Shown piece after piece: positions 44,402-56,790 of a stretch of DNA of 64,000 bases. The notes under the pieces were generated by a model. That model searched no databases. It was not told the origin of the DNA and was given only the letters and a program-made list of their open reading frames with translations. The translations under genes and the position numbers were made by a program. The DNA lies in NCBI GenBank assembly GCA_013368375.1, contig JAACJP010000014.1, forward strand, positions 558,001-622,000. Direction: 5' to 3'. Position 1 is the stretch's first letter. The number at the start of each line of letters is the position of its first letter. Origin of the DNA: Tricholomella constricta. Its lineage: Eukaryota; Basidiomycota; Agaricomycetes; Agaricales; Lyophyllaceae.

Positions 44402-45545
44402 CAGGTAGGGGCATTACAATGTAGCGTGTCCCACTGTCCAGCGGGGCCATACATTGTACCGTACTTGACGGCACCAGCGGGGCCGCTGGATCGCCAGCGG
44501 GGCCCCTACATGTAGCCGTTTGGCACGGTGCCAGCGGGGCCCCTACATGTAGCCGTGTGGCACTGTACCAGCGGCCCCGCTGGTGCTGCAGCGGGCCTAT
44601 ACAGTGCTGTGGGGGGGGGGGGGGGCAGGGTGGTGGGGGATCTGCGGACCTCCGCGGATCGTTGTCCGTGGACACACCCAGCACTGCAGCGGGGTGGGGG
44701 ATCTGCGGACCCCCGCGGATCATTGTCCGTGGCCATACCCAGCACTGCAGCGGGCCTATATGGTGCGTTGGGGTGGGGGGCAGCTAGCGGGGGGTCTGCG
44801 GACATCCGCGGATCGTTGTCCGTGGGCACACCCTGCAGCGGGCCTATATGGTGCCGTTGGGGTGGCAGCGCGGCTAGCGGGGGATCTGCGGACATCCGCG
44901 GATCGTTGTCCACACCCAGCACTGCAGTGGGTGGGGGATCTGCAGACCCCCGCGGATCATTGGGCACACAGCACTGCAGCGGGGTGGGGGACCTGCGGAC
45001 CCCCGCGGATCATTGTCTGTGGGCACACCCAGCAGCGGGCCGTGCCGTTGGGGGGGCTAGCGGGGGATCTGCGGACCTCCGCGGTTTGCGCCTATATGGT
45101 GCCGTTGGGGCAGCGGGGTGGGATCTGCAGACCTCCGCTGGAATGAGGTAGCCGTGTGGCACGGTGCTAGCGGGGTCGCTACATGTAGCGTACTTGATGG
45201 CACCAGCGGGGCCGCTCTACATGTAGCCGTTTGGCACGGTGCCAGCGGGGCCCCTACATGTAGCCGTTTGGCACGGTGCCAGCGGGGCCCCTACATGTAG
45301 CCGTGTGGCACTGTACCAGCGGCCCCGCTGGTGCTGCAGCGGGCCTATACAGTGCTGTGGGGGGGGGGGGGGGGGCAGGGTGGTGGGGGATCTGCGGACC
45401 TCCGCGGATCGTTGTCCGTGGGCACACCCAGCACTGCAGCGGGGTGGGGGATCTGCGGACCCCCGCGGATCATTGCCTGTGGGCACACCCAGCAGCGGGC
45501 CGTGCCGTTGGGGGCTAGCGGGGGATCTGCGGACCTCCGCGGGGC
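44402..45545 (+). repeat. Left end of the KDZ element: duplicated terminal block plus subterminal array
   Basis: The terminal block (CCAGCGGGGCC units alternating with CTACATGTAG and TTGGCACGGTG, then a G14-16 run) occurs twice, at about 44402-44625 and 45150-45375, offset near 748 bp. After each comes an array of about 60-110-bp units built of GATCTGCGGAC, TCCGCGGATC, TTGTCCGTGGGCACACCC, AGCACTGCAGCGGG and CCTATATGGTGCCGTTGG, roughly eleven units in all. Arrays this close to transposon ends often serve as transposase binding sites; that role is inference. Confidence 0.85.
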
Positions 45546-45773
45546 TCATTGCTGATACCCTGATGCGCCAATCTGTTCCCTTTTTAAAACGACCACAAAT
45601 GCGGACATGCATCAAAGCCAGAGCTCTCTCTTCCAACCTTAATTTACCAACTATTTCTGGGGTGTCCCTGCTCATTATTCATGTTTCATTTATAGGACTC
45701 ATAAATGCATGATATTTATTTCCATTATCAGCAAAAAGAAAACAAGAAAGTGTCCAAGATAAAGCTTCCACCC

Positions 45774-47570
45774 CTAATCATCTAGAATGTTGGAGGGTAT
45801 GTGAGCAAAGGAGGCGGCAGTGTATTGTCCGCGGGGTACTGCAATTGCAAGCTCCTCATTGATTTCATTGTCTGAAAATTGCAATAAGCCCTCAAGCATT
45901 TCGATGGGTGGTCTCCTAGGGTTTCGGGTCCTGACTCTAACCCCCTCCTCACCTGAGTCATCCGAAAGAGACATGACCTCCGCGGGGCTATCATCATCCG
46001 AAAAGGTGATGTCTTCACATGTTGCCAACTCCGCGGGGTCCTCCTCGTCAGAAAATTCAATGTCGGGTTCAGCAGGGTGCTCCACAACGACATTGGGTTC
46101 AGGTGCCTCGGGGTCCTCATCATCTGAAAAGGTGACATGTGCCTCAGGGTCCTCATCATCTGAAAAAGTGATGCTGGGTTGACGTGTCGGCGACTCCGCG
46201 GGATCCTCCTCGTCAGAAGAGAATATCTCGGGTTCTGCAGCATCGTCATTGGGACCTGGTGACTCCGCGGGCTCATCCTCACTCTCAGAACCAGGTGCTG
46301 TTTGGCCTTGAATGAGTTTAATCAACAATGGACAAGGGTAGATAAGTAATTGTGTTACCTTCAATGTCCGCGGAGCCTGTGTACACGGGAATGTTGTACT
46401 CGTTGTGAAACTCACGTTCTGTGGGTTGCTGGTAATAACTTCTATATTCAACTTCCGCACCTTCGAATGGCGGCCTGCGGAAGTGATCAGGAAATTCGTG
46501 GGGTAGCAGCTCCCTGGGCTGGTGAACATCGTTTCCAAGCGGGTCATATCTTGCAGGGCTGTCGGAGCCCTCCCTCGACTCCTCCTCGTCCGAATAATCT
46601 CCCATGTTCTCCTCTGATGGAAGACCCCCCCCAAAGTCCGATGCCAGTGGTCCGTCTGTTGCCTCTGGGTGAAATATGGCAAAGAGCTCGGAGGGGCTCA
46701 TTTCAACATTGGGCCCCGCGGGCTCCGCGGCATCCGTCCCCGCAGCATCCGTCCCCGCAGCATCCGTACTTGCAGCATCCGTCCTCTCGGTGTCCGGCTC
46801 CGCGGCGTCCGGCTCCACGTTCTCGGCCTCCACCTTCTTGTCCTTCGCCTTCGGGGCGTCCTCCTTTTGTACTGTGGCCTCATATATGGTGTGAAATGCC
46901 GCAGCGCGGCGGGCGCTCTGGTATCCATGGGCCTCGAATATTGTCTCGAACCCTTGTACTCGAGTCCGGCACTGCTGTAAGGCTTCCAGAGTTCCTAGTG
47001 TCCGCGGCACTCGAAGTGGCGGCGCTTTCTGTTGATGAAACCGGTGAAGGATAAGGCATTCCTCCAACGTGTCGTGACTGAGCGGCTCGCGAAGCTCATT
47101 GTCTTCATGCTCCTTCCACCAGTCACAGGCATATTCAGGGGCAGCGGCCGCGGGATGCTCGAGTGGAATGGCGCCCTCCAGTGCAAGAATGAGTGTGTTT
47201 GAGAGAACAAGTGGGCCTTGAGGTTGGGGCTGCCCATAGAAATGGTTGGCGAGAAGTCGGAGAAAATTCGGCACCTCGCATGCGACCATCATGCTCGTAG
47301 CAGCACCGACAAACACCAATGCAAAATCCTATGTGGGGAAAATTATATCATGGTCCAAGGTCAAAAGGCGGTACATACAAGCTCCGCGGCCAGGTGGCGC
47401 TGCATGGAAGCGCGGACCTCCGCACTCTTCACACCGGCATACTTCACTAGCGCAACACGAAAGCGGGATTCACAGTAATACAGCACCTCCTGGATTTCAA
47501 CTGCGGCCCCGCCCGGCATCGGATGCAAGAAGCTCTCCGATTCAATGAAGTTGAGCGTCGAGGAAGGCAT
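45774..47570 (-). CDS. KDZ cargo gene: acidic protein of unknown function
   Basis: Exons 47570-47379, 47328-46359 and 46306-45774 close to 564 aa. The N-terminal ~200 residues look globular (EIQEVLYYCESRFRVALVK, MMVACEVPNFLRLLANHF, ATCxxxW-free). A run of Ala/Asp/Thr repeats follows (TDAASTDAAGTDAAGTDAA), then an acidic C-terminal third with FSDDEDPEAHVTFSDDEDPE and similar SDEEDPAE units. These resemble casein-kinase-II target tracts, though no function follows. Family not recognised. It is the leftmost gene of the element, reads toward the left end, and has many CCGCGG motifs in its codons. Confidence 0.75.
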
Positions 47571-48010
47571 TGCTTTGCTCGGATGTGGGTGCGATGAAGG
47601 ATCAGATAACAGGAGAAGAAAAGTCTCTTGCCACAGCCACATGGATGGTTCTTTACATTTCGCACCATCATGTGACCAGGGCATGTGACAACAAAGTCCG
47701 TGGACATGACCCATATTGTCCGCGGATGTTACCTTGAATGATGGGTTGACACCTCTTAAATTGCTGAGGAGCTAGATGGCTAAACAGTGGACATGAAACG
47801 AGTCAGGTCCGCGGACATTGTAATCATGATCATTCTACTGAACCAATGAATGTCCGTAGAAGGCAGCGTCAATAATCTGTAAAATTGCTGCATAGACAAA
47901 GCTTTTAAGCAACCTTGAAGACTTTGCATCTGCGGACATGGTTCGTGTACTTGGTTTGGTGTGCATAGTCATGTCCGCGGACATGTTAATCATGATTATT
48001 TTATTCCATT
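47571..48010. other. Spacer between two leftward KDZ-element genes
   Basis: Contains repeated GTCCGCGGACAT-type palindromes (about 47735, 47805, 47965) spaced by AATCATGATTATT-like sequence. This looks like promoter of the acidic gene plus 3' region of the transposase. No ORF of note. Confidence 0.5.
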
Positions 48011-51000
48011 CTACTCAACCAATGCTACATATGAGTGATTTACTTCTTTAAATCGTTGCTCCGCCAACCAAGCAAGTTCCCTCCACATGGCGGTCTTCCG
48101 CCGTGCATATGCTGTCGGGCCCAGTTGTCCAGCAGCCGCGGCCTCCGCACCGCGCTCTACCCAGATCTGGGCCTGATGAAGGAAATATCGGGTGGTCCAA
48201 GTCATTTCATATTGAACAAGAGTGAATTCTTCTGTCCATCGATCCTTTTGTGCCCTTGCCCTCAAGAAATGAATACGTTGGACTATTGGTATCATGTCAG
48301 TAACAGCTCCGCGGAGTTGACACCAAAGACATACACTCCAGCACAGCCTCTGGACTATCTGTCGCTTGACCAGGTATTTGCCAAATCCAGGAAAGACTGG
48401 TACTTCGGATATCAGTTGAGCCCGGAGTGTTGGGATCCAGTATGGCGGTGCTCGATTTCACATGCTTCTTGTCAAGAATTTTGTACCTTTCCAGTGTGCC
48501 TTCATCCGCACCCAGACGGACAAGCTTTGCTCTGCATTTGTCATACACCCGGCAGAGGGTGGTGATTGTGTTATTGAGGGTGGCAATGTTACCCCGCGCG
48601 CGCGTCACCACACCCTTCCGCGGAGCAACTCGGATGACGTGGGAGTACAAAAATGATTTCTCCGCAATTGCATTACGGAGGTTCTGCAGATGGCGCTCCG
48701 CTTGAACCTTGCGCAATGCAAGCTCGAGTTTAGCCAGATGTGTCTCAGTTTCCCCAGCCGCGGATGGCAGGCAAATAGGTGTCTGCTCTGGTGGTAGGGG
48801 TCCGTCTGTTGCACTGACAGGCGCAGGACGGGAGCGTGTTTGGGCCGGCGCCGCGGCATGGCCGGAGGGTGGCAGGTCCGCGGGGTTCTCGTCTAGGTTG
48901 TCAAAGGCTTCGACGTTCCCTGGCACATCCTCCGCGGAGGCCGAAGGAATGAAGTTTATGCTCAGCTGTTTTGATGTGAACACATCAATTTGTGCACGTA
49001 GGCTTTGTCTTTCAGTTTCGACGGCCTTGCGGACATCTTCCCGCGGCTCGCGTGCAAGTTGGCGGACTTTGTCTTGAAGGCCAATTCTAGATGGAAACAG
49101 TTCAGTTCCGGAAGCCAAATAGAGATAAAATGTCTTACTGGCGCTCCTCAAGATCAAGGCCTGATTGTATCCACTCCTCTTCAGCTGTTGAGTGCTGCAC
49201 AGGTCCATTGGAATCTCCCGGCTGCCCGATGTCCGCGGTGCGGGCTTTGAGGATGTCCATGGCCTTGACATCATGAACCCTCCTCCGCTCGGCCTCCTGG
49301 ATCTCCGCCTCCCAAGTTGCGGTTTGTCTGCGGCTTATTCCTGAAGCGACACCTCTGAAATATTCCTGAGCGGTCTCCAACATCTCCGTCGCCTTTTCGT
49401 ATGTCCGACACAATGTGACCGCTACTCCGCGGCCGCGGACATTGTCAGTTATCGTAACGGAATGGATGAAATTTTACTAACGCATCTGCAGGAGTTTCTT
49501 CCAGTTAGAATCATTCATATGATCGTCCAGGATCTCCGCTCGGTGTGCCAATGTTGCGGTTCTGGTCATTGGTGACACAGTGTTCAATACGGCCCACAAA
49601 CTCTCCAGAATTTCACCCGCAACTATAGCAGCGCCTGGAATGAAAGAAGTTGCAAAGCGGTTAAAGCAATCATCTTTGTGACCGTGAACATGGAGTAGTC
49701 CGATGGCCTGAGCGATAGTCATTCCTGGGGGGAGTAGGTGACCGATGCGCTTTAGAAAGTGTACCATGTATTGGCAGGCAATATCGTAGATCAACAACAC
49801 CTCGTCGATTTTTTCCACATTTGTCGTTTTAAGCGCCTGGAGGAATGCCCAGTCCACATTCTTTTGCTGCTCCCCCGCGTGGAGGTCCGACAGGCTGTTG
49901 GGGGCAAAACAGCCATGCCGCGCACATGCAATGGCCACAATTCCTTTAACATCACAGGCCTTGGACACAAGCATTGCCTGCTCAACAGCGCGGAACTGAT
50001 TCTCGCAAGGGGCTTTCTAAAATGGACGTTAGTAGAGAACGCCGCGGAGGTGATGGAACACCGCGGCCTACGCCGCGGAGGTAATCGACTTGACTCACTG
50101 TCATCACGTTGAAGGCCTCCTTCAAAAACTCGTTATAATTGGCACGGTTAGCCATCATGCCTGACCCTTCCGACAGCCAAACATCCATTGCACTGTTCTT
50201 TTGGCGAACATGATCCGCTTTGAAATTGCCATCTGCCACAAAAGACCTCATGTATACTTTTCTGCATATAATGTCAATAACAATGATCAATCGTCACCAA
50301 ATGCACTCACTTATTTGGGTCCGCGGCCCACCCCGCGGGGAGATTCACACCCGGCTGCGGACATGTGGGGCAAAAAATGGCGAGCTCCCCTGCGGTGGTC
50401 TGCATTGGATCTCTGTTATTGCTGCCAAACCCACCCCATTTGAGCTTCTTGAGCCATCTCCATGAACGCGAGAGCCGGCGGAGTTCGCGGTAAAAATTGT
50501 CGATGTCCGCGGAGCTTGTTGCTGCAGCGGTTGTCCGGCTGAGTTTGTGCCAATACTGAAATGCAGATGCCTTGCATTCCAGGTTCGCAAGGCGATAATC
50601 ATCGAGGACTGCAGTGGTGAAGAGCGTATTGTATCGTGTGAAGCTAGCAGGCACCAATCGTTTGTGCATCAGGTCTGTATTGACCTGGCTGACTCCGCGG
50701 CATGAACAGAAGACAAGTGGAATGTAGTGAATTCCATTGACATGTACAATGCGCACATAACGATTGTTGAATGCGTCGTGCCGTGGCATTCTCGCCGGAA
50801 GGTCATCATCGAGACCAGTGTCATCGTCATCTTCCTCGTCCACTTCGACTTCAACTGTGTCCAGAGTAGACCCTGCCTCAGCAATTGGATGAAATTCTGG
50901 CTGTAGACCATAAGCACGGCTCAAGCGCGCCATATAACCATTGTCCTCCGCATCATAGGAAGGCTGCTCCGTCATGTCCGCGGCGTCCGCGGGATTGGCC

Positions 51001-51742
51001 TGTCGACCCGCGGGGTCATTTTGCTGCTCTGTGCGGTGGTTCTTCTGTTCTTTATCATCGTATTCCACCTGGTAATTCTCCAACTGCTCCTGTTGCAGCT
51101 GCAGCGTATCACAGAGTGCTTTCCCGGAGGAGTGAGGGACCAGCAAGTAGGTACCAACCTCCTGCAGCTGAGCTGTCTGGAAGTATCGACCTGTCCAGAA
51201 CTCAATGCGATGGAGAGGATTGTCCCTGTGAGTTGTCCGCATGCAACCCCGGCAGAGTATCCTGTCACTGAGACAGTCTCGACAACGCCAACGTCCATAG
51301 TTGCCCTTGGGACAATCAGAACATTGAGTTTGATTCTCAATGTGCTCTCTCCCAAGTAGCCCCTTCAACAGCTCTGGAACATGGTTCACAAATTCTTGGA
51401 GGTAATCACCTTGTGTCTGTGCTGTGATTCAATTACATGTACACACTACTTCAAAGAACAATTCACCTTGCTTTGTTTGGGGGCCACCTCATCAGTGGTG
51501 TCATTCAGCTCTGTTGAGTGAATGTCCGAATGTTCAAAGGGTTGGACACGGGCCTGCACACCCCGACGGACAGATGTAGCAGGGTCCGGTGACCTATTGC
51601 GCAAAGGGACACTCCTGGATTCCACAATGTCACCCCTCCGGGTATGCCTGACTGTTGTCTCGACATCCATGGCATGTGAGTGAGAACTTTCCTCATAGAC
51701 TTCATCCTTCTTGCGACGTGTGCGCTTTACTGCACGCAACAT
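48011..51742 (-). CDS. KDZ transposase with CxC2-like cysteine cluster
   Basis: Seven exons (51742-51467, 51416-50311, 50261-50099, 50016-49482, 49421-49139, 49086-48332, 48282-48011) close to 1129 aa with no stop. The N-terminus is basic. Next comes a zinc-type cluster (CSDCPKGNYGRWRCRDC, CRGC), then the CxC2-like region (FCSCRG, LVPASFTRYNTLFTTAVLDD, LANLECKASAFQYWHKL). The transposase core follows: VADGNFKADH, QAMLVSKACDVKGIVAIACA, LLIYDIACQYMVHF, HVHGHKDDCFNRFATSFIPG, GEILESLW. The C-terminus ends in helical segments with TSLSWIWQIPG and HFLRARAQKDRWTEEFTLV, as in the family. It probably cuts and pastes the element; D/D/E assignment to DGNF, YDIA and GEIL is inference. Divergent from the 673-aa gene. 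Confidence 0.92.
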
Positions 51743-51997
51743 GGTGGGTACGGGTGAGATCTGATAAGGTGGAAAAACCAGAACCTGTCTACTGATGGGT
51801 CACTGATTACTCACGGACATGTCCTCATGGTTGTGCAAGGTCAGCTGCCCTCACAATCAGGGCCATCGATGCACCCGTGCCTCATATTACCCAAACTGGA
51901 AACTTCTTTGCCAAATGCGGATACTGTGGGACAACTGTCAAGCGTGAAGTTCAACCCTTTGTGACCCAAATAGGAAATTTCTTAACGGAGCTCCACC
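51743..51997. promoter_or_regulatory. Divergent promoter between transposase and companion gene
   Basis: Only 255 bp separate the two start codons. It contains repeated AATAGGAAATTTCTT/AACTGGAAACTTCTTTGCC-like blocks (51890-51990). Unlike the rest of the element it has few CCGCGG motifs. Co-regulation of transposase and companion is a reasonable inference. Confidence 0.5.
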
Positions 51998-54244
51998 ATG
52001 TCCGAAAATATTTTCACACCGGAAACAGTCCCACATGCCCCCGCGGCCCTGAAGAAGACAAGCAAGCAGCCCCAGTACCCGGCTGACGAGCGCGCGGTCC
52101 TCAGCAAGTACCGAGAGGAGTACCGGTCAGAGTCGGACAAGGCAAAAAGGGTGGCCATTTTTAGGGACAAAGTCTTGGTTGATATTTTTAACTTCTGGAA
52201 GGCAAAGGGAACAGAGCCAAAGACCGACAAGAAGTCCGCATCAGCTACCACGGTCTGTCAGGCTAGAGTGTGTATCTCTGAGTCATCACGCTGATCAGCA
52301 CACAGAAACTGGCAGACTATGTAAGGAACAACTGGAGGCCCTACCCGACGGTCAACCAGTCATCGGGTAAATTGAAGGTTACTGCACGCCAGGTAGTCAA
52401 TCGGACAATGCGCGGCTTGATTACCGAAGAGTTGAAAGAGATACTGGGGCTCGAGGAGGTCGATGAATCGGCCCCCGCGGCCTTTCAGCAACGCACCAAG
52501 GCTTTGGCACAGGTGATGAATAAACTTACTCCACAACAACTCCAGGAGGCAGAGGCCACTGCCCGTGAGTGGAGCACCAAGGGCTATCCTCCTGAGGAGC
52601 AGCGCAAGTGAGTAACTCCGCGGTGTCCGCGGACATGGCAGAGTTGATACTTTCTTATCTTAGGAACGCAGATAAGCGGGGCTTTCAACGAGTACAGAAT
52701 GAGGATGCAAACAGGTGGCGAGAGATGGGCATGCTGTCCCTTACATTTGTGGCATGGAAAGCGCAAGATGGGCAACTGAAAATCCGGACGTGAGTTGTTG
52801 TTCATCGACGCCGCGGACTTGCACTGATGTCCGCCGCGGAGCAGTCATGACAGGATTGCTGCAAATGCAGGAGCGATCAGTAAAACTTTCATTGAAACCT
52901 TTCCGCACATAGTGAAGGACATCAAAAGAAAGCTTATGGACTATGTCCTTTCACTCCAAGAATCCATTGCACCAGACCCCCTGCATCGGACTAATCCAGT
53001 AGTCAAGCCACGTCCAGATCTACAGCTGGATCAACAAAATGATGGTTTTCCAATTCTACCGGAGTTGGTAGAAGGTGTGCAACAGAGCAAAGATGACCTT
53101 GAGCTTCTGGTCCGCGCATTCCTGAAACAGCATTACAGTACGTGATAATCCTTTGCTATCATATCAGGCCTATCCTAATTTCCTTACAGAACTAGCATCG
53201 GGACACCTCTACTCATCCCCTCCATTCACTTCCATAAAGGCGGACAATGGAATGTTCATCTCCGCGGAGTACATACCCGCGGACATCCGAATGCAAGACC
53301 CACGGAACCTCCGACTAACTGAACTCCAGGAGTTGCTCGACTTCTGGCGCTCTCGCCAGAAAAGGCTTGGACCCTCAGAGGCCTTTCGCTGGTCCAGTTA
53401 CTTGACCAAGAAAAAGGAGAGAATGGAGGCGGTCTATGGGCTGCGAAAGGACCAGGAAGCTTTGGCTGCCGCGGCAGCAGCAAAGAAAGCAAGGCGGAAG
53501 AAGGGCAAAAACAAAGCACCAGCTCCAGACCCCTTAGAAGACCTTATTTCAATGCCCGACCTAGAAGGCGGTCATCCACCATCAAACGAAAATCAAAACC
53601 ACCCCTGTCCGTCACCAGAGAGCGAAGCCCGCGGACAGGAAAATCACATCCATCACAATGAACTTCAAGACAATAATGCTGCAGATAACGAACCTCACGA
53701 ACCCCGCGGGCTAGTAAATCAAGTCGAATTCAATGACCAACAGAGTCCAGCGCCAAATAACAGATCAATGAATCAGCCCCGCGGGCCACCGAACTCCACC
53801 CGCGGTCATGGGAGACAGAGTTCTGAACCAGACCCCACGACCAATGGAGGCCTGGTCACCATTGATGAAACCACCATGCACCGCTTAAATGCCCGCGGAC
53901 TTCCGACACAGGCACCCATCAATGGGCCTGGCGAAGGGCTGCCACTGTATATGGTGCCGGCAACTGCAATGCAGCTCCTCAACAAGTTAACTCCGCCGCC
54001 CGGCACTCCTACTCCCTCTCCGCCGGGTACACCAACTCCGCCCCCACCTCCGGTTACACGCAAGCGCAAGCAGATTGAAGGACAGACTAAGCGAAAGAAA
54101 TCAAAGCAGGATTTACTGCTTGCGGAGGCCGCGGACTTTGGTGCCAGTGCCAATACCAGGGGCAGCCGCACACGCAATGGGGCTGCGCGAGCTACAACAT
54201 CAAGGTCTGCGGGGGTTGGCACCAGCAGATCAAAGCGCCGCTAG
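51998..54244 (+). CDS. KDZ companion gene, 673-aa protein, basic C-terminus
   Basis: Exons 51998-52252, 52306-52607, 52664-52789, 52854-53137 and 53190-54244 close in frame. The N-terminal half (YPADERAVLSKYREEYR, FNFWKAKG, LADYVRNNWRP, REMGMLSLTFVAWKAQDG) matches a pattern I associate with proteins next to KDZ transposases in agarics, function unknown. The C-terminal half is Ala/Lys-rich, then Asn/Pro/Gly-rich with a nuclear-signal-like TRKRKQIEGQTKRKKSK and ends RSKRR. A DNA- or chromatin-related role would fit but is not shown. Divergent from the transposase. Confidence 0.75.
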
Positions 54245-54785
54245 CTTTGTTGGGTGATAATGATTTTTCAATGGTTCACAACATGGCTTGATTGTTTGTA
54301 TATACTTGATCTTCTGTATATACTTTTGGAATGGTGATGATGATTTACAGTGGTTCACAATGTTGGTCATCAATTCTTTGAATGTTTGTATATACTTGAT
54401 TGTTTGTATATACTTTTGAAAGTCATAGGAGTATATACAGATATGTCTATGGTACACCTGTGTCAACATTTGCCATTGATTGTATGTACTTGTCTAATAT
54501 AACAATATATACAAGTGTACTTTGTGTGTTCAAAAAAAAGGAGAAGGTCCGCGGGATGTCCGCGGAATGTCCGAAAGCCCTACGTCAATCACAAATTGCA
54601 AGAAAAAAGAAGTCCGCGGAATGTCCGAGAATGTGCATAATTACAAAGTGCAAGAAAGAAAAAGTCCGCGGGATGTCCGAAACTATACATTATCTACAAA
54701 GTGCAAGAAAAGAAAAAGCCGCGGCATGTCCGACAGTGTACGTCAACTTCAAGATTTCAAGAAACAGCCCCCGAGCCAAGTCCAA
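54245..54785. repeat. 3' spacer with two small repeat families
   Basis: Two ~100-bp direct repeats built on TGGTTCACAA and TGTATATACTTGATTGTTTG (54267-54420). Then about four ~60-bp units of GTCCGCGGRATGTCCG plus ACAAAGTGCAAGAAA (54545-54770). The spacer lies between converging genes, so it holds both 3' UTRs. Confidence 0.7.
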
Positions 54786-56703
54786 TTAGGCTGCATGTTT
54801 TTTGAAGGGCCTCTCGCCCTGGTCCGCGGCCTTGCGCTTGACGCCTCGAGGACCACTCTCCGAGTCCTCTGGCGTGCTTGTGGGGCTGGGCGCAGGTGCG
54901 CCAGTGGGGCTCCAAGCTGGAGCTTGTGAGGTGGCAGGCGGGGTGGATGGGGGCGGAGGTGGAGTGATGGTGGCAGACAGTCTGCCAACGTCCGCGGCCT
55001 CCGCATGAGGGGGTGAGCTGGGCAGTGGCGGAGGGGCAGAGCTGGGCGGTGGCGGTGGCGGAGGGGGAGAGGTGGGCGGTGGCGGAGGGGGAGAGGTGGG
55101 CGGTGGCGGAGGGAGAGAGATGGGCGGTGGGGGTGGGGGAGAGTCCATGTCCTCATGAGCAGGAGAGGCCGTGGGGGTGTCCGCGGGGGTGTCCGCGGGG
55201 GTGTCCGCGGGGGTGTCCGCGGGGGCGTCCGCGGGGGCGTCCGCGGGGCCCGCCACGGGGTTCACCTCCTCCACCGCAATCAGCCGCTCATTCAAATTCT
55301 TCAACCCCCTGCGGTGGCGATCCAGCTGCCCAGACCAGTTCCACGACTGGGACTCCAACTCCCGCTCTTGCGCCTCAAGCTCCAAGACCCTCAGATTGAG
55401 GGCCTTGTACTCCGCGGCCCTTTTTGCATCCTGCTTCCTCAACCGCTTCAGGTTGATCTGCAATCCTGCGACGGCGGTCTGCAGGTCTGCAATCAAGGCG
55501 GCGGCGTCCGCGGTTGTGGGCTGGGCAGCGGGAGTTGCTGCAAAGGGTCAATGATAAGGTCAATGAGATAGAAAAGGGAACTCACTTGAAGGCGCGCCAG
55601 CGTCGTCCTCAATTGGAAAGACGCAGGACTGCTTTGCGAGCCTGCATGGGGTGCAGGCCGCGGCCCTTCCGCCATGCACCCTGCACTCCAATCCCTTTCG
55701 GGTGCACCGTCCGCAGGGGGGGTCATGAAGGCGTCAAGGGGCAGGCGGCGGTGTGTCCTCCCTGGCCAGCTCCTGGAACGATGGCCCCGCCTTGGGAAGG
55801 GGGTCCACCGCGCGGATACGAGGCTGGACTGGAAAAGAAAACTGTCAGTGTAGCAATAGTAAGAAAAGAAATACAACTCACCGGGGTTTACCCCCGCGGA
55901 CGTTCCGACTTCCCAATCCTTACCCTTCTCCTTCCTCCGCCGCTCCCTCTCTGCCTCCTGCACCCTCCGCTCGCCCTCCGCGGCGTTTTCCTTGGTGGCC
56001 CTCTTGCGGGCGGCCTTCTCCGCCTGCGCCTTCTCCTTCGCCCTTTCCGCCCTCGCCCTCTCCTCCTCCTCCAAAATCTTCCTCTCCCTCTCTGCCTCCT
56101 TCCTCTCCCTCTCTGCCTCCTTCCTCTCCCTCTCCGCCTCCCTATCTGCCTCCTTGTCCATCCGCTTTGCCTTCTTCTTGCCCCTCCGCGCCTTCTCCGC
56201 CTCCGCCTCCGCCGCTCTCTTCTTCTCTGCCTCCGCCTCCGCCTCCGCGGCCCTCCTCTTCTCCTCCTCCGCAGCCCTCGCCTTCTCCTTCAGCTCCCTG
56301 TCCATCTCAGCCGCTTTCCTTTTGGCCAAGTCCGCGGCCATTTTCCTTGCCTTCTCCACTGCGGTGCGCCCCGCGGATGCCGGTGCCGGTTGGTGGGCGT
56401 CCACCGCTTTTTGGAGCCCTTCGAAGGCGCTGTTGTCCTCTTTGTCCCGGGCGAGTTTTTGCACCAGTCCCATGGTGGCCCAGAGGAGCGATGACGAGCT
56501 GGCCTTAACGACATCGGCCTCCGTACTGGCCTTGGCCTGCCTATAAACAATTTTCTGAAAAAATAATTAGTGGGGGATGAAGAATAGTTTGTTGAAAAAC
56601 ATACCGCTCTGTCATACAATGCCCTAAAGGCGCTCCTATCGCCGATTTGCACTGCCTGGCGGATGTCCGCGTCAATGCTGGTGAGTGCGGTGGTGTCGGA
56701 CAT
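54786..56703 (-). pseudogene. KDZ cargo gene: coiled-coil and cysteine-cluster protein, broken by an in-frame TGA
   Basis: Exons 56703-56605, 56554-55882, 55828-55586 and 55537-54786 close to 589 codons except for TGA at 55736-55734. Order: short N-terminal helices; a long charged coiled coil with tandem ERERKEAERERKEA repeats; the stop; a zinc-type cluster (CGRCTRKGLEC, then CTPCRLAKQSC); a second coiled coil (LQTAVAGLQINLKRLRKQ); a (PADT)n repeat; poly-proline blocks; and basic KRKAADQGERPFKKHAA. The cluster resembles those of agaric proteins often found near KDZ genes. The stop is probably a CGA-to-TGA change; if translated as is, the product has 288 aa and no cluster. Confidence 0.75.
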
Positions 56704-56790
56704 GATGTGTATGCGCGGAGTGATCGGAAAGGAGCGGTTTTAGGTGGCAGAAGTTGGGAGAAGAGGGATCAACAGAGTTGTGTGTATTCT

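Noticed and set aside
44528..45151. Gly-rich ORFs in the left KDZ end (three frames)
   Set aside because: All frames are open because the repeat array lacks stops; they are repeat translations, not genes. The mirror ORFs at 57666-58546 are the same.
44626..45545. CRISPR-like array
   Set aside because: Repeats of uneven length in a eukaryotic transposon end, with no unique spacers and no cas genes.
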